Notes under the pieces: model-generated | What the model saw: the letters and a program-made list of their open reading frames with translations, nothing else | Told to the model about the DNA's origin: nothing | Databases searched by the model: none | Shown here: positions 30,390 through 40,933 of the stretch, piece by piece | Numbering within the stretch: the stretch's first letter is position 1 | How the letters are laid out: each line of letters begins with the position of its first letter | Program-made: the position numbers and the translations under genes | NCBI RefSeq assembly: GCF_021404465.1 | Contig: NZ_JABFTT010000007.1 | Coordinates: forward strand, 1-64,000 | From: Billgrantia zhangzhouensis | GTDB lineage: Bacteria; Pseudomonadota; Gammaproteobacteria; Pseudomonadales; Halomonadaceae | Direction of reading: 5' to 3' | Length of the DNA: 64,000 nt

Positions 30390-30856
30390 CGTGGTCGTGC
30401 TCCCGTGTCGGCCGGCAAGCCGTGCAGCAGCTCGCCGATGTGATGGGCGTCCTCCGCATCGACGCCATCCAGCAGTTCGTTGACCCAACCCTCGTGAGCC
30501 TGCGCCATGAGGGTGAAAGCGTCGCACCCGGCGGGGGTGAGGCGCACCCGGGTGGCGCGACGATCGCCCTCGATGGCGATGCGCTCGACCAGGCCATCCT
30601 CGGCCAGGCGGTCGACGATGCCGGTGACGTTGCCGTTGGAGACGCGCAGCCGCTTGGAGAGCTCGTTCATCTTGAGCCCCTCGCGTTCGCGGAACAGCGC
30701 CGCCATGACGTCGAAGCGCGGCAGGGTGGAGTCGAACTCCAGACGCAGCTTCTCGCGTAGCGCCGCCTCGACCTGGCGCGTGACCCGCAGCATGCGCAGC
30801 CACAGGCGCAGGCGCTCCTTGCTCAGGGTTTCCGGTTTCAACTGTGGCGCCGTCAT
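30386..30856 (-). CDS. MarR-family transcription regulator of the aromatic operon
   Basis: 156 aa winged-helix regulator. The DNA-binding part reads [50 protein letters not shown], the standard MarR wing. It overlaps both neighbours by four bases (ATGA), so it is an integral part of the operon. MarR relatives in aryl-CoA operons respond to the aryl-CoA intermediate. The palindromes at 33942-33983 before the first gene are a likely target. Confidence 0.92.
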   Translation of the reverse strand: MTAPQLKPETLSKERLRLWLRMLRVTRQVEAALREKLRLEFDSTLPRFDVMAALFREREGLKMNELSKRLRVSNGNVTGIVDRLAEDGLVERIAIEGDRRATRVRLTPAGCDAFTLMAQAHEGWVNELLDGVDAEDAHHIGELLHGLPADTGARPR

Positions 30857-31596
30857 GTCTCGCCTCCCGAGATGGAGATCGCCTGGCCGTGGATGGCACC
30901 GCTATGTGGGCCGCACAGCCACAGCGCGGTTGCAGTGACCTCGGCGGGCTGTATGAGCCGGCCGCTGGGATTGGTCGATTGCAGGTGGGCACGGGCCTGT
31001 TCGGGGCTCTGGCCGGTCTTGGCCACGATGGTGGCGATGCTCTCTTCCAGCAGCGGGGTCTCGGTGAAACCGGGGCACAGCGCATTGACGGTGATGTCGC
31101 GCCCCGCCACCTCCTGGGCCAGGGCGCGCACCAGCCCCACCACTCCATGCTTGGCGGCACAGTAGGGCGCCACGTAGGGGTAGCCCTTGAGCCCGGCGGT
31201 GGAGGCGACGGCGATCAGCCGCCCGCCGTCGCGCAGTCGCTTGAGTCCCTCGCGCAGGGTCAGGAACGTGCCGGTCAGGTTGACGTCGAGCATGCGCTGC
31301 CACTGGTCGAGCCCGGTCCTGGCCAGCGGCGCGCTCTCCGCCGCCCCGGCGTTGGCGATCACGATATCGACTTCGCCCAGGCCTTCGAACAGGGCTACCA
31401 TGCCGGCCTCGCGGGTCACGTCGGCAATCTCGAAGGCGATGGCCGGGTGGCGGCCGGCAGTGGCTTCCAGCGGCTCGCGGCGCCGTCCGGTGATGACCAC
31501 CTCGGCGCCGGCCTCGGCGAAGGCCAGCGCCATGTCGGCGCCGATGCCGCTGCCGCCGCCGGTGATCACCGCGCGCTTTCCATGCAACTGATTCAT
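30853..31596 (-). CDS. SDR-family dehydrogenase/reductase
   Basis: 247 aa. Short-chain dehydrogenase with the NAD(P) motif [11 protein letters not shown], and catalytic Ser, Tyr and Lys in [21 protein letters not shown]. It probably oxidises a 3-hydroxyacyl-CoA (beta-oxidation-like step) of the ring-reduced product. ATG at 31596 chosen; a GTG 12 bases earlier is in frame. It lies two bases after the monooxygenase gene and overlaps the MarR gene. Confidence 0.9.
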   Translation of the reverse strand: MNQLHGKRAVITGGGSGIGADMALAFAEAGAEVVITGRRREPLEATAGRHPAIAFEIADVTREAGMVALFEGLGEVDIVIANAGAAESAPLARTGLDQWQRMLDVNLTGTFLTLREGLKRLRDGGRLIAVASTAGLKGYPYVAPYCAAKHGVVGLVRALAQEVAGRDITVNALCPGFTETPLLEESIATIVAKTGQSPEQARAHLQSTNPSGRLIQPAEVTATALWLCGPHSGAIHGQAISISGGET

Positions 31597-31598
31597 GG

Positions 31599-33884
31599 TC
31601 ACACCCACCCTTCGCCGCGCTCGGCCAGGCGCTGCAACTGGTCACGGCCGGCACGATAGGGCTCCGGCCAGTCGCACTCGCGGTCCTGAATGCCGGCGGC
31701 GGCGTGCAGCGTCCAGTAGGGATCGGCCAGGTGCGGGCGGGCCAGGCATACCAGGTCGGCGCGGCCGGCCATCAGGATCGAGTTGACGTGGTCGGCTTGA
31801 TAGATGTTGCCCACCGCCATGGTGGCCATGCCGGTCTCGTTGCGGATGCGGTCCGAGAAGGGGGTCTGGAACATGCGTCCGTAGACCGGTCGTGCCCGGG
31901 TCGAGGTCTGCCCGGCGGAGACGTCGACGATGTCGACCTCGGCGGCCTGGAGCAGGCGGGCGATCTCGACGGCTTCGTCGGGCGTGACGCCCTCGTCGCC
32001 GACCCAGTCGTTGGCCGAGATGCGCACCGAGAGCGGCTTGTGGGCCGGCCAGGCGGCACGCACCGCGCGGATCACTTCCAGCGGATAGCGCATGCGATTC
32101 TCGAGCGAGCCGCCGTATTCGTCATCGCGACGGTTGGTCAGCGGAGTGATGAAGGAGGAGAGCAGGTAGCCGTGGGCGGCGTGCACCTCAAGCATGTCGA
32201 AGCCGGCACGTTCGGCCATGCGTGCGGCGGCGACGAACTGGTCGCGCACCCGGTCCATGTCGGCACGATCCATGGCCTTGGGCACCTGGTTGCGCGCCGA
32301 CCAGGGCACGGCGGAAGCTGCCAGAATCGGCCAGTTGCCCTCGGCGAGCGGCGCGTCCATTTCCTGCCAGCCGAGCTGGGTCGAGCCCTTGGGCCCGGAG
32401 TGGCCGATCTGGGCGCATAGCTTGGCTGGCGTCTCGGCATGAACGAAATCGCACAGGCGCTTCCACGCCGCCTCGTGCTCGGTGGTGTAGAGCCCCGGGC
32501 AACCGGGGGTGATGTGCCCCTCTGGCGAGACGCAGGTCATCTCGGTATAGACCAGCCCGGCGCCGCCCTTGGCGCGCTCGGCGTAGTGCACGAAGTGCCA
32601 GTCGGTGGGGCTGCCGTGCACCGCCTTATATTGGGCCATGGGCGAGACCACCACCCGATTGACGAGCTGCATGTCGCGCAGCCGGTAGGGGGCGAACATC
32701 GGCGCTCGCGCGCTGCCTTCGTTGCCGGCCTGGGCCTGAAACCAGCGCTCGGCGCTCGCGAGCCACGCCGGATCGCGCAGGCGCAGGTTTTCGTGGCTGA
32801 TACGCTGGGAGCGGGTCAGCAGCGAGTAGTTGAATTGCACCGGGTCGAGGTCCAGGTAGCGCTCCACCTGCTCGAACCACTCAGTGGAGTTGCGCGCCGC
32901 CGATTGCAGGCGCAGTACCTCGAGGCGGCGCTCCTCCTCGTAGCGGGTGAAGGCGCTGGCCATGTCGGGTTCGCTGTGCAGGTAATCGGCCAGCGCGATG
33001 GCGCTCTCCAGCGCCAGCTTGGTGCCGGAGCCGATGGAGAAGTGCGCAGTGGCGGCGGCGTCGCCCATCAGCACCACGTTGTCGAAGCTCCAGCGCGCGC
33101 ACAGCACGCGAGGGAAGTTGATCCACGCCGAGCCGCGAATGTGGTGGGCGTTGCTCATCAGCGCATGGCCGCCGAGGTGCCGGGCGAAGATCCGCTCGCA
33201 GGTAGCGATCGACTCCTCCTTGCTCATCTCGCCGAAGCCGAAGGCGCGCCAGGTGGGCTCGCTGCACTCGACGATGAAGGTCGCGGTGTCGGCATCGAAC
33301 TGGTAGGCGTGGGCCCACACCCAGCCGTGCTCGGTCTTCTCGAAGATGAAGGTGAAGGCGTCGTCGAAGGTCTGGTGGGTGCCGAGCCAGACGAACTTGC
33401 AGGCGCGCACCTCGATGTCGGGTTCGAAGTGCTCGGCATAGCGCTGGCGGGTGCGCGAGTTGAGGCCGTCGGCGGCCAGCACCAGGTCGAATTCGCGGCG
33501 CAGCTCGTCGATGCACTCTTCGGGAATATCGGTTTCGAAGCGCAGCTCGACGCCGAGTTCGCGGGCGCGCTCCTGCAGCAGGAGCAACAGCCGATGGCGG
33601 CCGATGCCGCAGAAGCCGTGGCCGGTGGAGACGGTACGCATGCCGTCGTGGATCACGGCGATGTCGTCCCAGTAGGCGAAATGCTCGCGGATGCGCGCGG
33701 CGCTCTCGGCGTCGTTGGCGGCGAGGTTGTCCAGCGTCTCATCGGAGAGCACCACGCCCCAGCCGAAGGTGTCGTCGGGGCGGTTGCGCTCGATCACCAC
33801 GATCTCGTGGGAGGGATCGCGGCGCTTCATGCTGATGGCGAAGTAGAGGCCGGCGGGGCCGCCGCCGAGGCAGGCGATTCTCAT
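31599..33884 (-). CDS. Bifunctional aryl-CoA monooxygenase/reductase (2-aminobenzoyl-CoA or salicylyl-CoA type)
   Basis: 761 aa fusion. The N-terminal half is an FAD monooxygenase ([18 protein letters not shown], then [22 protein letters not shown]). The C-terminal half, from about residue 395, is an Old Yellow Enzyme-type FMN reductase ([40 protein letters not shown]). This arrangement is that of 2-aminobenzoyl-CoA monooxygenase/reductase, which hydroxylates and then dearomatises anthraniloyl-CoA. Many annotations call it salicylyl-CoA 5-hydroxylase/oxidoreductase. First gene of the operon. The presence of hydratase, dehydrogenases and RidA favours the 2-aminobenzoate reading. Confidence 0.88.
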   Translation of the reverse strand: MRIACLGGGPAGLYFAISMKRRDPSHEIVVIERNRPDDTFGWGVVLSDETLDNLAANDAESAARIREHFAYWDDIAVIHDGMRTVSTGHGFCGIGRHRLLLLLQERARELGVELRFETDIPEECIDELRREFDLVLAADGLNSRTRQRYAEHFEPDIEVRACKFVWLGTHQTFDDAFTFIFEKTEHGWVWAHAYQFDADTATFIVECSEPTWRAFGFGEMSKEESIATCERIFARHLGGHALMSNAHHIRGSAWINFPRVLCARWSFDNVVLMGDAAATAHFSIGSGTKLALESAIALADYLHSEPDMASAFTRYEEERRLEVLRLQSAARNSTEWFEQVERYLDLDPVQFNYSLLTRSQRISHENLRLRDPAWLASAERWFQAQAGNEGSARAPMFAPYRLRDMQLVNRVVVSPMAQYKAVHGSPTDWHFVHYAERAKGGAGLVYTEMTCVSPEGHITPGCPGLYTTEHEAAWKRLCDFVHAETPAKLCAQIGHSGPKGSTQLGWQEMDAPLAEGNWPILAASAVPWSARNQVPKAMDRADMDRVRDQFVAAARMAERAGFDMLEVHAAHGYLLSSFITPLTNRRDDEYGGSLENRMRYPLEVIRAVRAAWPAHKPLSVRISANDWVGDEGVTPDEAVEIARLLQAAEVDIVDVSAGQTSTRARPVYGRMFQTPFSDRIRNETGMATMAVGNIYQADHVNSILMAGRADLVCLARPHLADPYWTLHAAAGIQDRECDWPEPYRAGRDQLQRLAERGEGWV

Positions 33885-33941
33885 GGCTGGAAACCGTATC
33901 GTTGTTGTATGAAGTTCAGGCTAGACGCTGTCGCGAATTGC

Positions 33942-33983
33942 TTCAAGCTTAAAATTTCAAGCTTGAAACTTATCGGCTTGAAG
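33942..33983. promoter_or_regulatory. Operator cluster before the aromatic operon
   Basis: TTTCAAGCTTGAAA at 33955-33968 is a perfect 14-bp palindrome. A near copy (TTCAAGCTTAAA) lies at 33942-33953, 14 bases upstream, and a half-site CTTGAAG at 33977-33983. It sits 58-99 bases before the monooxygenase start, in the space divergent from rsd, and is a good candidate for the operon's MarR-type repressor. Confidence 0.6.
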
Positions 33984-34102
33984 TAAAATTTTCGTTGATC
34001 CAAGGATTGACAGTCAGGGTGGCAACGGCGAGTCTGGGGCTTCCAACTCGAAGCTCGGTGGGCCGAGCTTGCAACAGGCTTCACATGGGAAGGAGGCTTA
34101 CG

Positions 34103-34591
34103 ATGCTGGAACAGTGCAAGACGGCCAGGGAGCGCTGGGGAGGCGTGCATCAGCTCATTGATCGATGGCTGGATGAGCGCCGTGAACTGCTGGTCAGTTT
34201 CATCGAACTCAAGGAGGCCTGCGATTCCGAGCTGGAGGCCGTGAGCAAGCCCCAGATCGATCGCTTCAGTGAGCTGCTGATGGACTACATCAGCGCGGGC
34301 CACTTCGAGATCTACCCGCAGCTGCGCGAGGAGGCCAACGCCTTCGAGGATCACCAGGCGCTGGAAATTGCCAGCCAGCTGTTGGAGCGGCTGGAGCTTT
34401 CCACCGAACTGGTACTGGCGTTCGATTCCGATTATTCGACGCCGGTGCGCTGCCAGCATTTCCTGCCGCGCCTGCCCGCCTGGCTGGATCGCCTGGCCAA
34501 GGGGCTTACCGAGCGCTTTGCACTGGAAGATCAACTGATCGCTCGCCTGCATGCGGCGCACACGCCCAAGGCGGAGGTCCAGGCCGAATAA
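34103..34591 (+). CDS. rsd: Anti-sigma-70 factor Rsd/AlgQ
   Basis: 162 aa helical protein of the Rsd/AlgQ family, which binds sigma-70 and shifts RNA polymerase to other sigma factors in stationary phase. Family features: MLEQCKTARERWGGVHQLIDRWLDERRELLV at the start and FCLRLPAWLD-like CQHFLPRLPAWLD later. A strong AAGGAGG at 34090-34096 fixes the ATG at 34103. It is divergent from the aromatic operon and followed by its own terminator. Confidence 0.9.
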   Translation: MLEQCKTARERWGGVHQLIDRWLDERRELLVSFIELKEACDSELEAVSKPQIDRFSELLMDYISAGHFEIYPQLREEANAFEDHQALEIASQLLERLELSTELVLAFDSDYSTPVRCQHFLPRLPAWLDRLAKGLTERFALEDQLIARLHAAHTPKAEVQAE

Positions 34592-34621
34592 CCTTCGTTC
34601 CTGTTTCTCGAGCCGATATCA

Positions 34622-34664
34622 CGCCGCCCCGGGTATTTGCCCGTGGCGGCGCTTTCGTTTATTT
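34622..34664 (+). terminator. Terminator after rsd
   Basis: CGCCGCC-C-CGGG pairs with CCCG-T-GGCGGCG (one mismatch, 6-base loop), followed by CTTTCGTTTATTT. It lies between convergent rsd and the RND pump gene. Confidence 0.8.
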
Positions 34665-34675
34665 GGCGATGCAGC

Positions 34676-37600
34676 TCATTCTTCGCCGGATTCGGCGGTT
34701 TCCTGCTTGGGCCGACGCTGCCACAGCACCAGCATGCACGGCGTCAGCAGTAGCGTCAGCCCGGTGGCGAACACCAGCCCACCGGCAATGGCGCTGGAGA
34801 GCTGGGTCCACCACTGAGTGGAGGGCGCGCCGATACCCAGGCTTGGGGCAAACAGGTTGACGTTGATTTCCAACACCATTGGCATCAGGCCAAGCACGGT
34901 GGTGATGGCGGTGAGCAGCACCGGACGCAGACGCAGGCCGCCGGCCTCCAGGGCGGCGTTGTAGGGGGCCAGCCCCGCTCGGCGCAGCTCGTTGTAGGTG
35001 TCGATCAGCACGATGTTGTTGTTCACCACAATGCCCGCCAGGGCAATGATACCCATGCCCACCATGACGATGCCGAACGGCTGCCCGTTGATCAGCAAAC
35101 CCATCAGTACCCCAGCGGTGGAAAACACGATGGCCGATAGCACCAGCAGTGCCTGGTAGAGGCTGTTGAACTGGGTGACGAGGATCAGCAGCATCAGCCC
35201 TATGGCGACGAAGAAGGCAGTAATCAGGAAGCGGCTGGCCTCCTCCTGGTCCTCCTGCTCACCGGCGACGTTGACCCGCACGCCTTCCGGTGGTGGACCC
35301 AGTGCCGCCAGCAGGGCGCGCAAGCGCTCGTCGGGTTGGTAGCCTGGGGCCACGTCCGCCTCTACGGTGATTGCACGCTGGCCGTCGATACGGTGTAGCG
35401 TGCCCACCCGTGGAGCCGGCTCCAGGCTGGCGAAGTGGGAAATCGGCACCTGGCCGCGGGAGGTGTTGAGAGTCAGCCGGTCCAACTGGTCGATGTGACG
35501 CCATGAATGCGGGAAGCGCACGCGAATGTCGACTTCGTCCGGGGCGTGAGCGGGACGGTAGGTGGCCACCAGCAGCCCATTGGTGACCAACTGCACGGCG
35601 CTGCCCACCGCGGCCACGTCGGCTCCCAGGCGCGCGGCGGCGGCGCGGTCCACGTTGAGCCTCCATTCGATTCCCGGCAGGCTGCGATTGTCCTCAATGT
35701 CGCGGAAACCGCCGAGTCGTGCCATTTCCTGGCGAATGGCTTCGACCGCTGCTTCGCTGTCGCTGGCTTCCTGGGCGCTGACTTCCAGTACGATGGGCTT
35801 GCCGGCTCCCGGCCCCATGTCCTGCTCGCGGAACTCCAACACCACCCCGGGCAAGTCGGCGGTGCGTTCGGCCATCTCGTTCATGATCACCTGGGCCGGG
35901 CGGCGCTCCTGCCAGTCGACCAACTGGAATTGCACCGTGCCGATCACGTCGCTGCCGATCTGTTCGTTGGGGATGGCATAGGAGCGGGCGTAGAGCGCCT
36001 GCACTTCGCTCATGCCGGCCAGGCGCGACTCGACCCGGCGCACGATGGCGTCCTTTTCCAATGCGGAGAAGTCGCCGCGGGAGCGGATCATCACCTGGGC
36101 GTTCTCCGGCTCGACCTCGGGGAAGAACTCCACGCCGTGATTGAAGCGGCCATAGCCGACGAAGATCAGCGCCATCAGCAGCAGGGCGATCAGCAGCGTC
36201 ATGCCGGGGTGGGCCAGCAGCCGCGCCAGCGTGGCGCGATACAGGCGCCCTCCGGCGGTGACCATCTCGTCGCTGCGGCTGGCTCTGCCGGCACGCACGC
36301 TGAATACGCCGCCGAGGGTGGGCAGGAAGACCAGCGCCATGGCCAGCGAGGCGAGCAGACACAGGATCACCGTGGCAGGCAGATACTTCATGAACTCGCC
36401 CACTACACCGGGCCAGAACAGCAGTGGGAAGAACACCGCCAGGGTGGTGGCGGTGGCGGCGATCACCGGCCAGCTCATGCGGGTGGCGGCGTTGACCCAG
36501 GCCTGGCGCGGCGGCTGGCCTTCGCGCAGGTGGCGGTCGGCCAGCTCGCTCACCACGATGGCGCCGTCCACCAGCATGCCGGCGACTAGAATGAGGGCGA
36601 ACAGCACCACGATGTTGAGGGTGTAGCCGATCGCCCAGATCAGCAGGATGCCGGTGAGGAAGGCGCCGGGGATGGTGAGCCCCACCATCAACGCCGAGCG
36701 CACGCCCATCGCCGCCAGAATTACGATCAACACCAGTACCACGGCGGTGACCACGTTGTTGAGCAGCTCCGAGAGCATCTGCTCGACGGTGACCGACTGA
36801 TCCATGATCGTGGTGATGGAGAGTTCGTCGGGCAGCAGCGGGGCGGCTTCGGCGAGAATGTTGCGTACGCCCTCGATGGTGGCGATCAGGTTGGCCCCGG
36901 CGCGCTTGGATATCTCCAGGACCAGCGCCGGTTCATCGTCGATGCGGGCGAAGCCCTCGGGATCCTTGAAGGTGGGGTGGATCCAGCCCACGTCGGCGAA
37001 GGTCACCACCCTGTCGCCATCCACCTTCACCGGCATGCTGAGCACGTCGTCGAGGGATTCGATGATACCGGGCACCTTCACCGGTGTACGACCGGCGCCG
37101 GTATCCAGGCTGCCGGCCGCCACCAGGCGGTTATTGCGGGTGACCAGGTTGAACAGGGTGTCGAAATCCACGCCGTAACTGTCGAGTACCAGCGGATCGA
37201 TGACGATCTCCAACAGTTCCTCGCGTTCGCCGCCAATCTCGACTTCGAGCACCTCGGGTACGCCTTCGAAGGCATCCTGCAACTGGCGGGCGATGGCCAG
37301 CCGCTGGGTCTCCTCGAGCGGCCCCGAGAGGCCGAGGGTCAGCACGGGGAACAGTCCGACGTTGACCTCGAAGACGCGCGGCTCCTCGGCCTCTTCGGGC
37401 AGCGAGGCGTTGGCGATGTCGACGCGCTCGCGCACGTCGGCCAGTGCCTGGCGTGGGTCGAAGCCGGCGTCGAATTCGAGGGTGACGGCGGCATGCCCTT
37501 CGCTGGACAGGGCGGTCATCTTGCGCACCCCTTCGATGGTGCGCAACTCCTGTTCCATGGGACGCACCAGCAGCCGCTCGCCGTCCTCGGGGCTCACGCC

Positions 37601-37759
37601 CTCCAATGCCAGCGAGACGTAGATGATGGGGATGGGAACGTCCGGATTGGCTTCCTTGGGAACGGCCTGCCAGGCGGCGAGGCCCGCCACCAGTAGGGCG
37701 AACAGCAGCAATAGCGTGGTACGCGACCGGTCCAGGGCGGCCTCGATCAGGGTGCGCAT
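34676..37759 (-). CDS. RND efflux transporter, inner-membrane pump subunit
   Basis: 1027 aa, AcrB-like. Two repeats each with a first helix, a large periplasmic loop and five to six further helices. It would export drugs or other amphiphiles using proton entry. The helix-4 motif reads AGMLVDGAIVVSELADRH, so only the first Asp of the usual Asp-Asp pair is kept, and the helix-10 region reads GIVVNNNIVLIDTYNELRRAG, without the usual Lys. Its relay therefore differs from AcrB, as in some other RND subgroups. It lies two bases after its adaptor gene. No outer-membrane channel gene is adjacent. Confidence 0.92.
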   Translation of the reverse strand: MRTLIEAALDRSRTTLLLLFALLVAGLAAWQAVPKEANPDVPIPIIYVSLALEGVSPEDGERLLVRPMEQELRTIEGVRKMTALSSEGHAAVTLEFDAGFDPRQALADVRERVDIANASLPEEAEEPRVFEVNVGLFPVLTLGLSGPLEETQRLAIARQLQDAFEGVPEVLEVEIGGEREELLEIVIDPLVLDSYGVDFDTLFNLVTRNNRLVAAGSLDTGAGRTPVKVPGIIESLDDVLSMPVKVDGDRVVTFADVGWIHPTFKDPEGFARIDDEPALVLEISKRAGANLIATIEGVRNILAEAAPLLPDELSITTIMDQSVTVEQMLSELLNNVVTAVVLVLIVILAAMGVRSALMVGLTIPGAFLTGILLIWAIGYTLNIVVLFALILVAGMLVDGAIVVSELADRHLREGQPPRQAWVNAATRMSWPVIAATATTLAVFFPLLFWPGVVGEFMKYLPATVILCLLASLAMALVFLPTLGGVFSVRAGRASRSDEMVTAGGRLYRATLARLLAHPGMTLLIALLLMALIFVGYGRFNHGVEFFPEVEPENAQVMIRSRGDFSALEKDAIVRRVESRLAGMSEVQALYARSYAIPNEQIGSDVIGTVQFQLVDWQERRPAQVIMNEMAERTADLPGVVLEFREQDMGPGAGKPIVLEVSAQEASDSEAAVEAIRQEMARLGGFRDIEDNRSLPGIEWRLNVDRAAAARLGADVAAVGSAVQLVTNGLLVATYRPAHAPDEVDIRVRFPHSWRHIDQLDRLTLNTSRGQVPISHFASLEPAPRVGTLHRIDGQRAITVEADVAPGYQPDERLRALLAALGPPPEGVRVNVAGEQEDQEEASRFLITAFFVAIGLMLLILVTQFNSLYQALLVLSAIVFSTAGVLMGLLINGQPFGIVMVGMGIIALAGIVVNNNIVLIDTYNELRRAGLAPYNAALEAGGLRLRPVLLTAITTVLGLMPMVLEINVNLFAPSLGIGAPSTQWWTQLSSAIAGGLVFATGLTLLLTPCMLVLWQRRPKQETAESGEE

Positions 37760-37761
37760 GG

Positions 37762-38871
37762 TCAGGGCGACTCCCGGTGCTCTACGCTCGTGTCGTCGCC
37801 GTTCGCGGCCGGCATCGCGATGACGCGATTGCCGGGGGCGACGAAGCCCGCGCCCAGGGTAATCAGCCGGATCGTCTCGGGCAGGCCGGCGACATGGGCC
37901 TGGGTGGCGTCGGCAGCGATCAGCTCGATCGGGGTGCTCATCACGCGATCCTCCTCATCCAGATGCTTCACGCGCAGCCGGCCCTGCTCGTCCAGTTCGA
38001 GCAGTGCGGGAGAGAGGCGATGCACCTCGCGCTCGGGCAGGGTGATCGCCAGAGTGGCGCTGGCGCCGGCCAGACGACGTCGCTCCGGGTTGTCGAACTC
38101 GGCTTCAATATAGAAAGAGCGCGTGGACTCATCGGCGCGGCTGGCCACGTGGGTCAACTCCCCGCTCAGGCGGCTGCCGTCGAGCAGGCGCACTTCGGCG
38201 GGCAGGCCGGATCTCAGGTCGTGTGCATCGCGCTGGGCCACCCAGGCGCTTGCCTTCAGGCGCCGGTCATCCACCAGGCGGGCGTAGGGGTCTCCAATCT
38301 GAAGCACTTCACCCAGCTCCACGTAGAGGCGGTCGAGTACGCCGTCGAAAGGGGCGGCGGGATGAGTCTCCTCGAGGGACTGACGCAGCTCGGCGACTTC
38401 CGCCGCTGCCACGCTGAGGCTGCTTTGCAGGCGCAACAGTTCGGGCTGGGAGATCAGGTTGCGGCGACGCAGGTCATTGGCCCCGGCTAGCTCGGCTCGG
38501 GCCAGCTCGAGCTGGCTCTCGGCGCGCTCGAGCTGTGCCTCCAGGGCATCGCGTGAGAGCGCCAGCAGGGGAGTGCCGGCCTCCACCGAGGCGCCCTGGG
38601 CCACGGGCAGGCCGGCGACCCGACCGGCATAACGGGTGCGCAGCTCCACTTCACGGATGGCTTCCAACTGGCCCTGCACCATCCGCTGCGGCAGGTAGGG
38701 AGTGGCCGTGCTGGCGTGGTATTCGACCCGGGGCAGGCTCTCTTCGGCCGGTGTCTCCTCAGGCGGCGCCTGCTGCTGGAAGCGCTGGAAGTCGCCGAGG
38801 GCCAACCATAGCAGTAGTGCCAGCAGCACCAGGGCGGCAAGCAGGGGGGAAATGGGGGGACGTCTCGTCAT
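37762..38871 (-). CDS. RND efflux periplasmic adaptor (HlyD/MFP family)
   Basis: 369 aa. An N-terminal hydrophobic anchor (LLAALVLLALLLWLAL) has no lipobox Cys. Then come a biotinyl-lipoyl-like half motif (RYAGRVAGLPVAQGASVEAGTPLLALS), a coiled-coil hairpin rich in Glu, Leu and Arg (about residues 108-170), and the second half (APFDGVLDRLYVELGEVLQIGDPYARL). It joins the pump to an outer-membrane channel encoded elsewhere. First gene of a two-gene operon; a 236-base gap upstream separates it from divergent mdh. Confidence 0.9.
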   Translation of the reverse strand: MTRRPPISPLLAALVLLALLLWLALGDFQRFQQQAPPEETPAEESLPRVEYHASTATPYLPQRMVQGQLEAIREVELRTRYAGRVAGLPVAQGASVEAGTPLLALSRDALEAQLERAESQLELARAELAGANDLRRRNLISQPELLRLQSSLSVAAAEVAELRQSLEETHPAAPFDGVLDRLYVELGEVLQIGDPYARLVDDRRLKASAWVAQRDAHDLRSGLPAEVRLLDGSRLSGELTHVASRADESTRSFYIEAEFDNPERRRLAGASATLAITLPEREVHRLSPALLELDEQGRLRVKHLDEEDRVMSTPIELIAADATQAHVAGLPETIRLITLGAGFVAPGNRVIAMPAANGDDTSVEHRESP

Positions 38872-39107
38872 GGGGCCTTCCCTGGGTAAATGCCTGCATT
38901 AGCATATTTAGGCACAGCATGATAGCGCATGTGCCGAAGGGTATCAGTCGCCTCGTAGAACTAAAGTACTGGATTTTTCCCTAAACCAGAGGTCGGATTG
39001 AGTTTTGTGCGGTGCAGGCATAACATCTTGGCGGTCCGGATTCCGGCCAGGGCGGAGATGCATCCGCCAGGCTTAATCCTCACGGCGGCTCAACCGAAGG
39101 AGCAACG

Positions 39108-40082
39108 ATGAAAGATCCCGTACGTATTGCCATTACCGGCGGTGCTGGCCAGATCAGCTACTCCCTTATCTTCCGTATCGCGGCAGGCGACATGCTGGGT
39201 CCGGATCAGCCCGTGATTCTCCAACTGCTCGAAATTCCGCAGGCCATGGACGCCCTGAACGGCGTGGTCATGGAAGTGAACGATTGCGCCTTCCCGCTGG
39301 TGCAGGACATCGTTGCCACCGACGATCCCAACGTCGCCTTCAAGGACGCTGATTTTGCCCTGCTGGTCGGTGCCCGTCCGCGTGGCCCGGGCATGGAGCG
39401 CAAGGACCTGCTGGAAGCCAACGCTGCGATCTTCTCCGTGCAGGGCAAGGCGCTGAACGATAACGCCAGCCGCAACGTGCGCGTGCTGGTGGTGGGCAAC
39501 CCGGCCAACACTAACGCGCTGATCGCTTCCTGCAACGCGCCCGATCTGAACCCGCGTCAGTTCACCGCGATGACCCGCCTCGACCACAACCGTGCGCTGA
39601 CCCAGCTAGCGCAGAAGACCGGCAAGCGCGTTACCGACGTCGACAGCATGATCATCTGGGGCAACCACAGCGCCACCCAGTATCCCGACCTGGCCCACAC
39701 CAAGGTAGCCGGCAAGCCGGCCTTCGATCTGGTCGAGCGTGACTGGTACGAGAACGACTTCATCCCCACCGTGCAGCAGCGCGGCGCGGCGATCATCAAG
39801 GCGCGCGGTGCCTCTTCCGCCGCTTCCGCCGCTTCTTCCGCCATCGATCACATGCGCGACTGGGCGCTGGGCACCGACCAGGTGGTGAGCATGGCGATCC
39901 CATCCGACGGCAGCTACGGCATCGCCGAGGGCATCATCTACTCCTACCCAGTGCGCTGCCAGAACGGCGACTACGAGATCGTGCAGGGTCTCGAGATCGA
40001 CGAGTTCAGCCGCGGCAAGATGAAGGCCACCGAAGATGAGCTGAGAGAAGAGCGCGCCGCGGTCGAGCATCTGCTGGGCTAG
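39108..40082 (+). CDS. mdh: Malate dehydrogenase (NAD)
   Basis: 324 aa. TCA-cycle enzyme interconverting malate and oxaloacetate. It is of the long, cytosolic-like group: nucleotide motif [12 protein letters not shown], active-site loop [15 protein letters not shown], catalytic His in [11 protein letters not shown] and substrate Arg in [15 protein letters not shown] lies about 5 bases before the ATG. An Ala/Ser-rich run ([12 protein letters not shown]) occurs near residue 240. It stands alone, with a dispersed repeat and a strong terminator downstream. Confidence 0.95.
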   Translation: MKDPVRIAITGGAGQISYSLIFRIAAGDMLGPDQPVILQLLEIPQAMDALNGVVMEVNDCAFPLVQDIVATDDPNVAFKDADFALLVGARPRGPGMERKDLLEANAAIFSVQGKALNDNASRNVRVLVVGNPANTNALIASCNAPDLNPRQFTAMTRLDHNRALTQLAQKTGKRVTDVDSMIIWGNHSATQYPDLAHTKVAGKPAFDLVERDWYENDFIPTVQQRGAAIIKARGASSAASAASSAIDHMRDWALGTDQVVSMAIPSDGSYGIAEGIIYSYPVRCQNGDYEIVQGLEIDEFSRGKMKATEDELREERAAVEHLLG

Positions 40083-40200
40083 CAAATGCCTGCGCGAGCG
40101 AATCGCTGTGTTGCGCGGTGCTCGGAATCCTCACATATACCCCATATGCTCGGGTTCCTGTGCGCCGCGCGTCTTGCGCTTCATCTCGCTCGGCTATTTG
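40083..40200 (+). repeat. 118-bp dispersed repeat, copy 2
   Basis: Starts CAAATGCCTGCGCGAG directly after the mdh stop and ends CTCGCTCGGCTATTTG. Same length and orientation as copy 1 at 28290-28407, with the same imperfect inverted ends and fully conserved centre. It contains the short palindrome AGCGAATCGCT near its start. Confidence 0.8.
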
Positions 40201-40221
40201 CTCGGTGTTAAGCCGGTAAGT

Positions 40222-40253
40222 AAAAACCCGAAAGCTCAGGCTTTCGGGTTTTT
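40222..40253. terminator. Bidirectional terminator between mdh and HAD phosphatase
   Basis: A perfect 14-bp stem (AAAAACCCGAAAGC / GCTTTCGGGTTTTT) with a 4-base loop. The A-run on one side and T-run on the other allow it to act in both directions for the convergent genes. Confidence 0.92.
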
Positions 40254-40276
40254 GCATTTTGCAGGATGGCGCTGTG

Positions 40277-40933
40277 TCAGTCGCGCAGGCTCATGATGCG
40301 CCAGCCGCGCTTTTCGGCTTCTTCACGCAGGGTGGCGTCGGGGTCCACCGCCACCGGGTGCTCCACCAGTTCCAGCAGCGGCAGGTCGTTGTGCGAGTCG
40401 CTGTAGAACCAGGCGTCGTCCAGGGTCAGGTCCTTGTCCGCCAGCCACTTCTCCAGGCGCTTCACCTTGCCTTCGCGGTAGCTCGGCGTACCGCTCACCT
40501 GACCGGTGTAGCGGCCATCGCGGACTTCCGGCTCCACGGCGATCAGATGGTCCACGCCCAGCCGCTCGGCAATCGGGCCGGTAATGAAGCGGTTGGTGGC
40601 GGTGACGATCAACAGGGTGTCGCCACGGCTGCGATGGCGCGCCAGGAGCTCCTCGCCCTTGGGCAGGATATTGGGCTCGATCTTGCTAGCCATGAACTGC
40701 TGATGCCAGGCGGCAAGCTGCTCGGGACTGTTGTCGGCGAGCGGCTTGAGAGCCACGACCAAAAAGGCGTGGATATCCAACGTGCCTGCCTCGTAGTCGG
40801 CCATGAAACGGTCGTTGGCTTCACGATAGGCCTCGGCATCCACGGCGCCCTGCTCGAGCAGGAACTCGCCCCAGGCGTGATCGCTGTCGATGGAGAGCAG
40901 GGTATTGTCCAGATCGAAGATGGCCAGACTCAC
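40277..40933 (-). CDS. HAD-IB family phosphatase (SerB-like)
   Basis: 218 aa. Motif I is [13 protein letters not shown] at residues 5-17, motif II VTATN, and motif [24 protein letters not shown] enzymes of this type act on small phosphorylated metabolites; relatives beside rppH-ptsP in Pseudomonas have been annotated as histidinol-phosphatase, but the substrate here is not shown by the sequence. The start is GTG at 40933. It is divergent from rppH across 223 bases. Confidence 0.82.
   Translation of the reverse strand: MSLAIFDLDNTLLSIDSDHAWGEFLLEQGAVDAEAYREANDRFMADYEAGTLDIHAFLVVALKPLADNSPEQLAAWHQQFMASKIEPNILPKGEELLARHRSRGDTLLIVTATNRFITGPIAERLGVDHLIAVEPEVRDGRYTGQVSGTPSYREGKVKRLEKWLADKDLTLDDAWFYSDSHNDLPLLELVEHPVAVDPDATLREEAEKRGWRIMSLRD

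Noticed and set aside
33881-34561. Minus-strand open frame of 226 codons opposite rsd
   Set aside because: It runs antisense to the intact rsd gene and through the operator region; no family resemblance.
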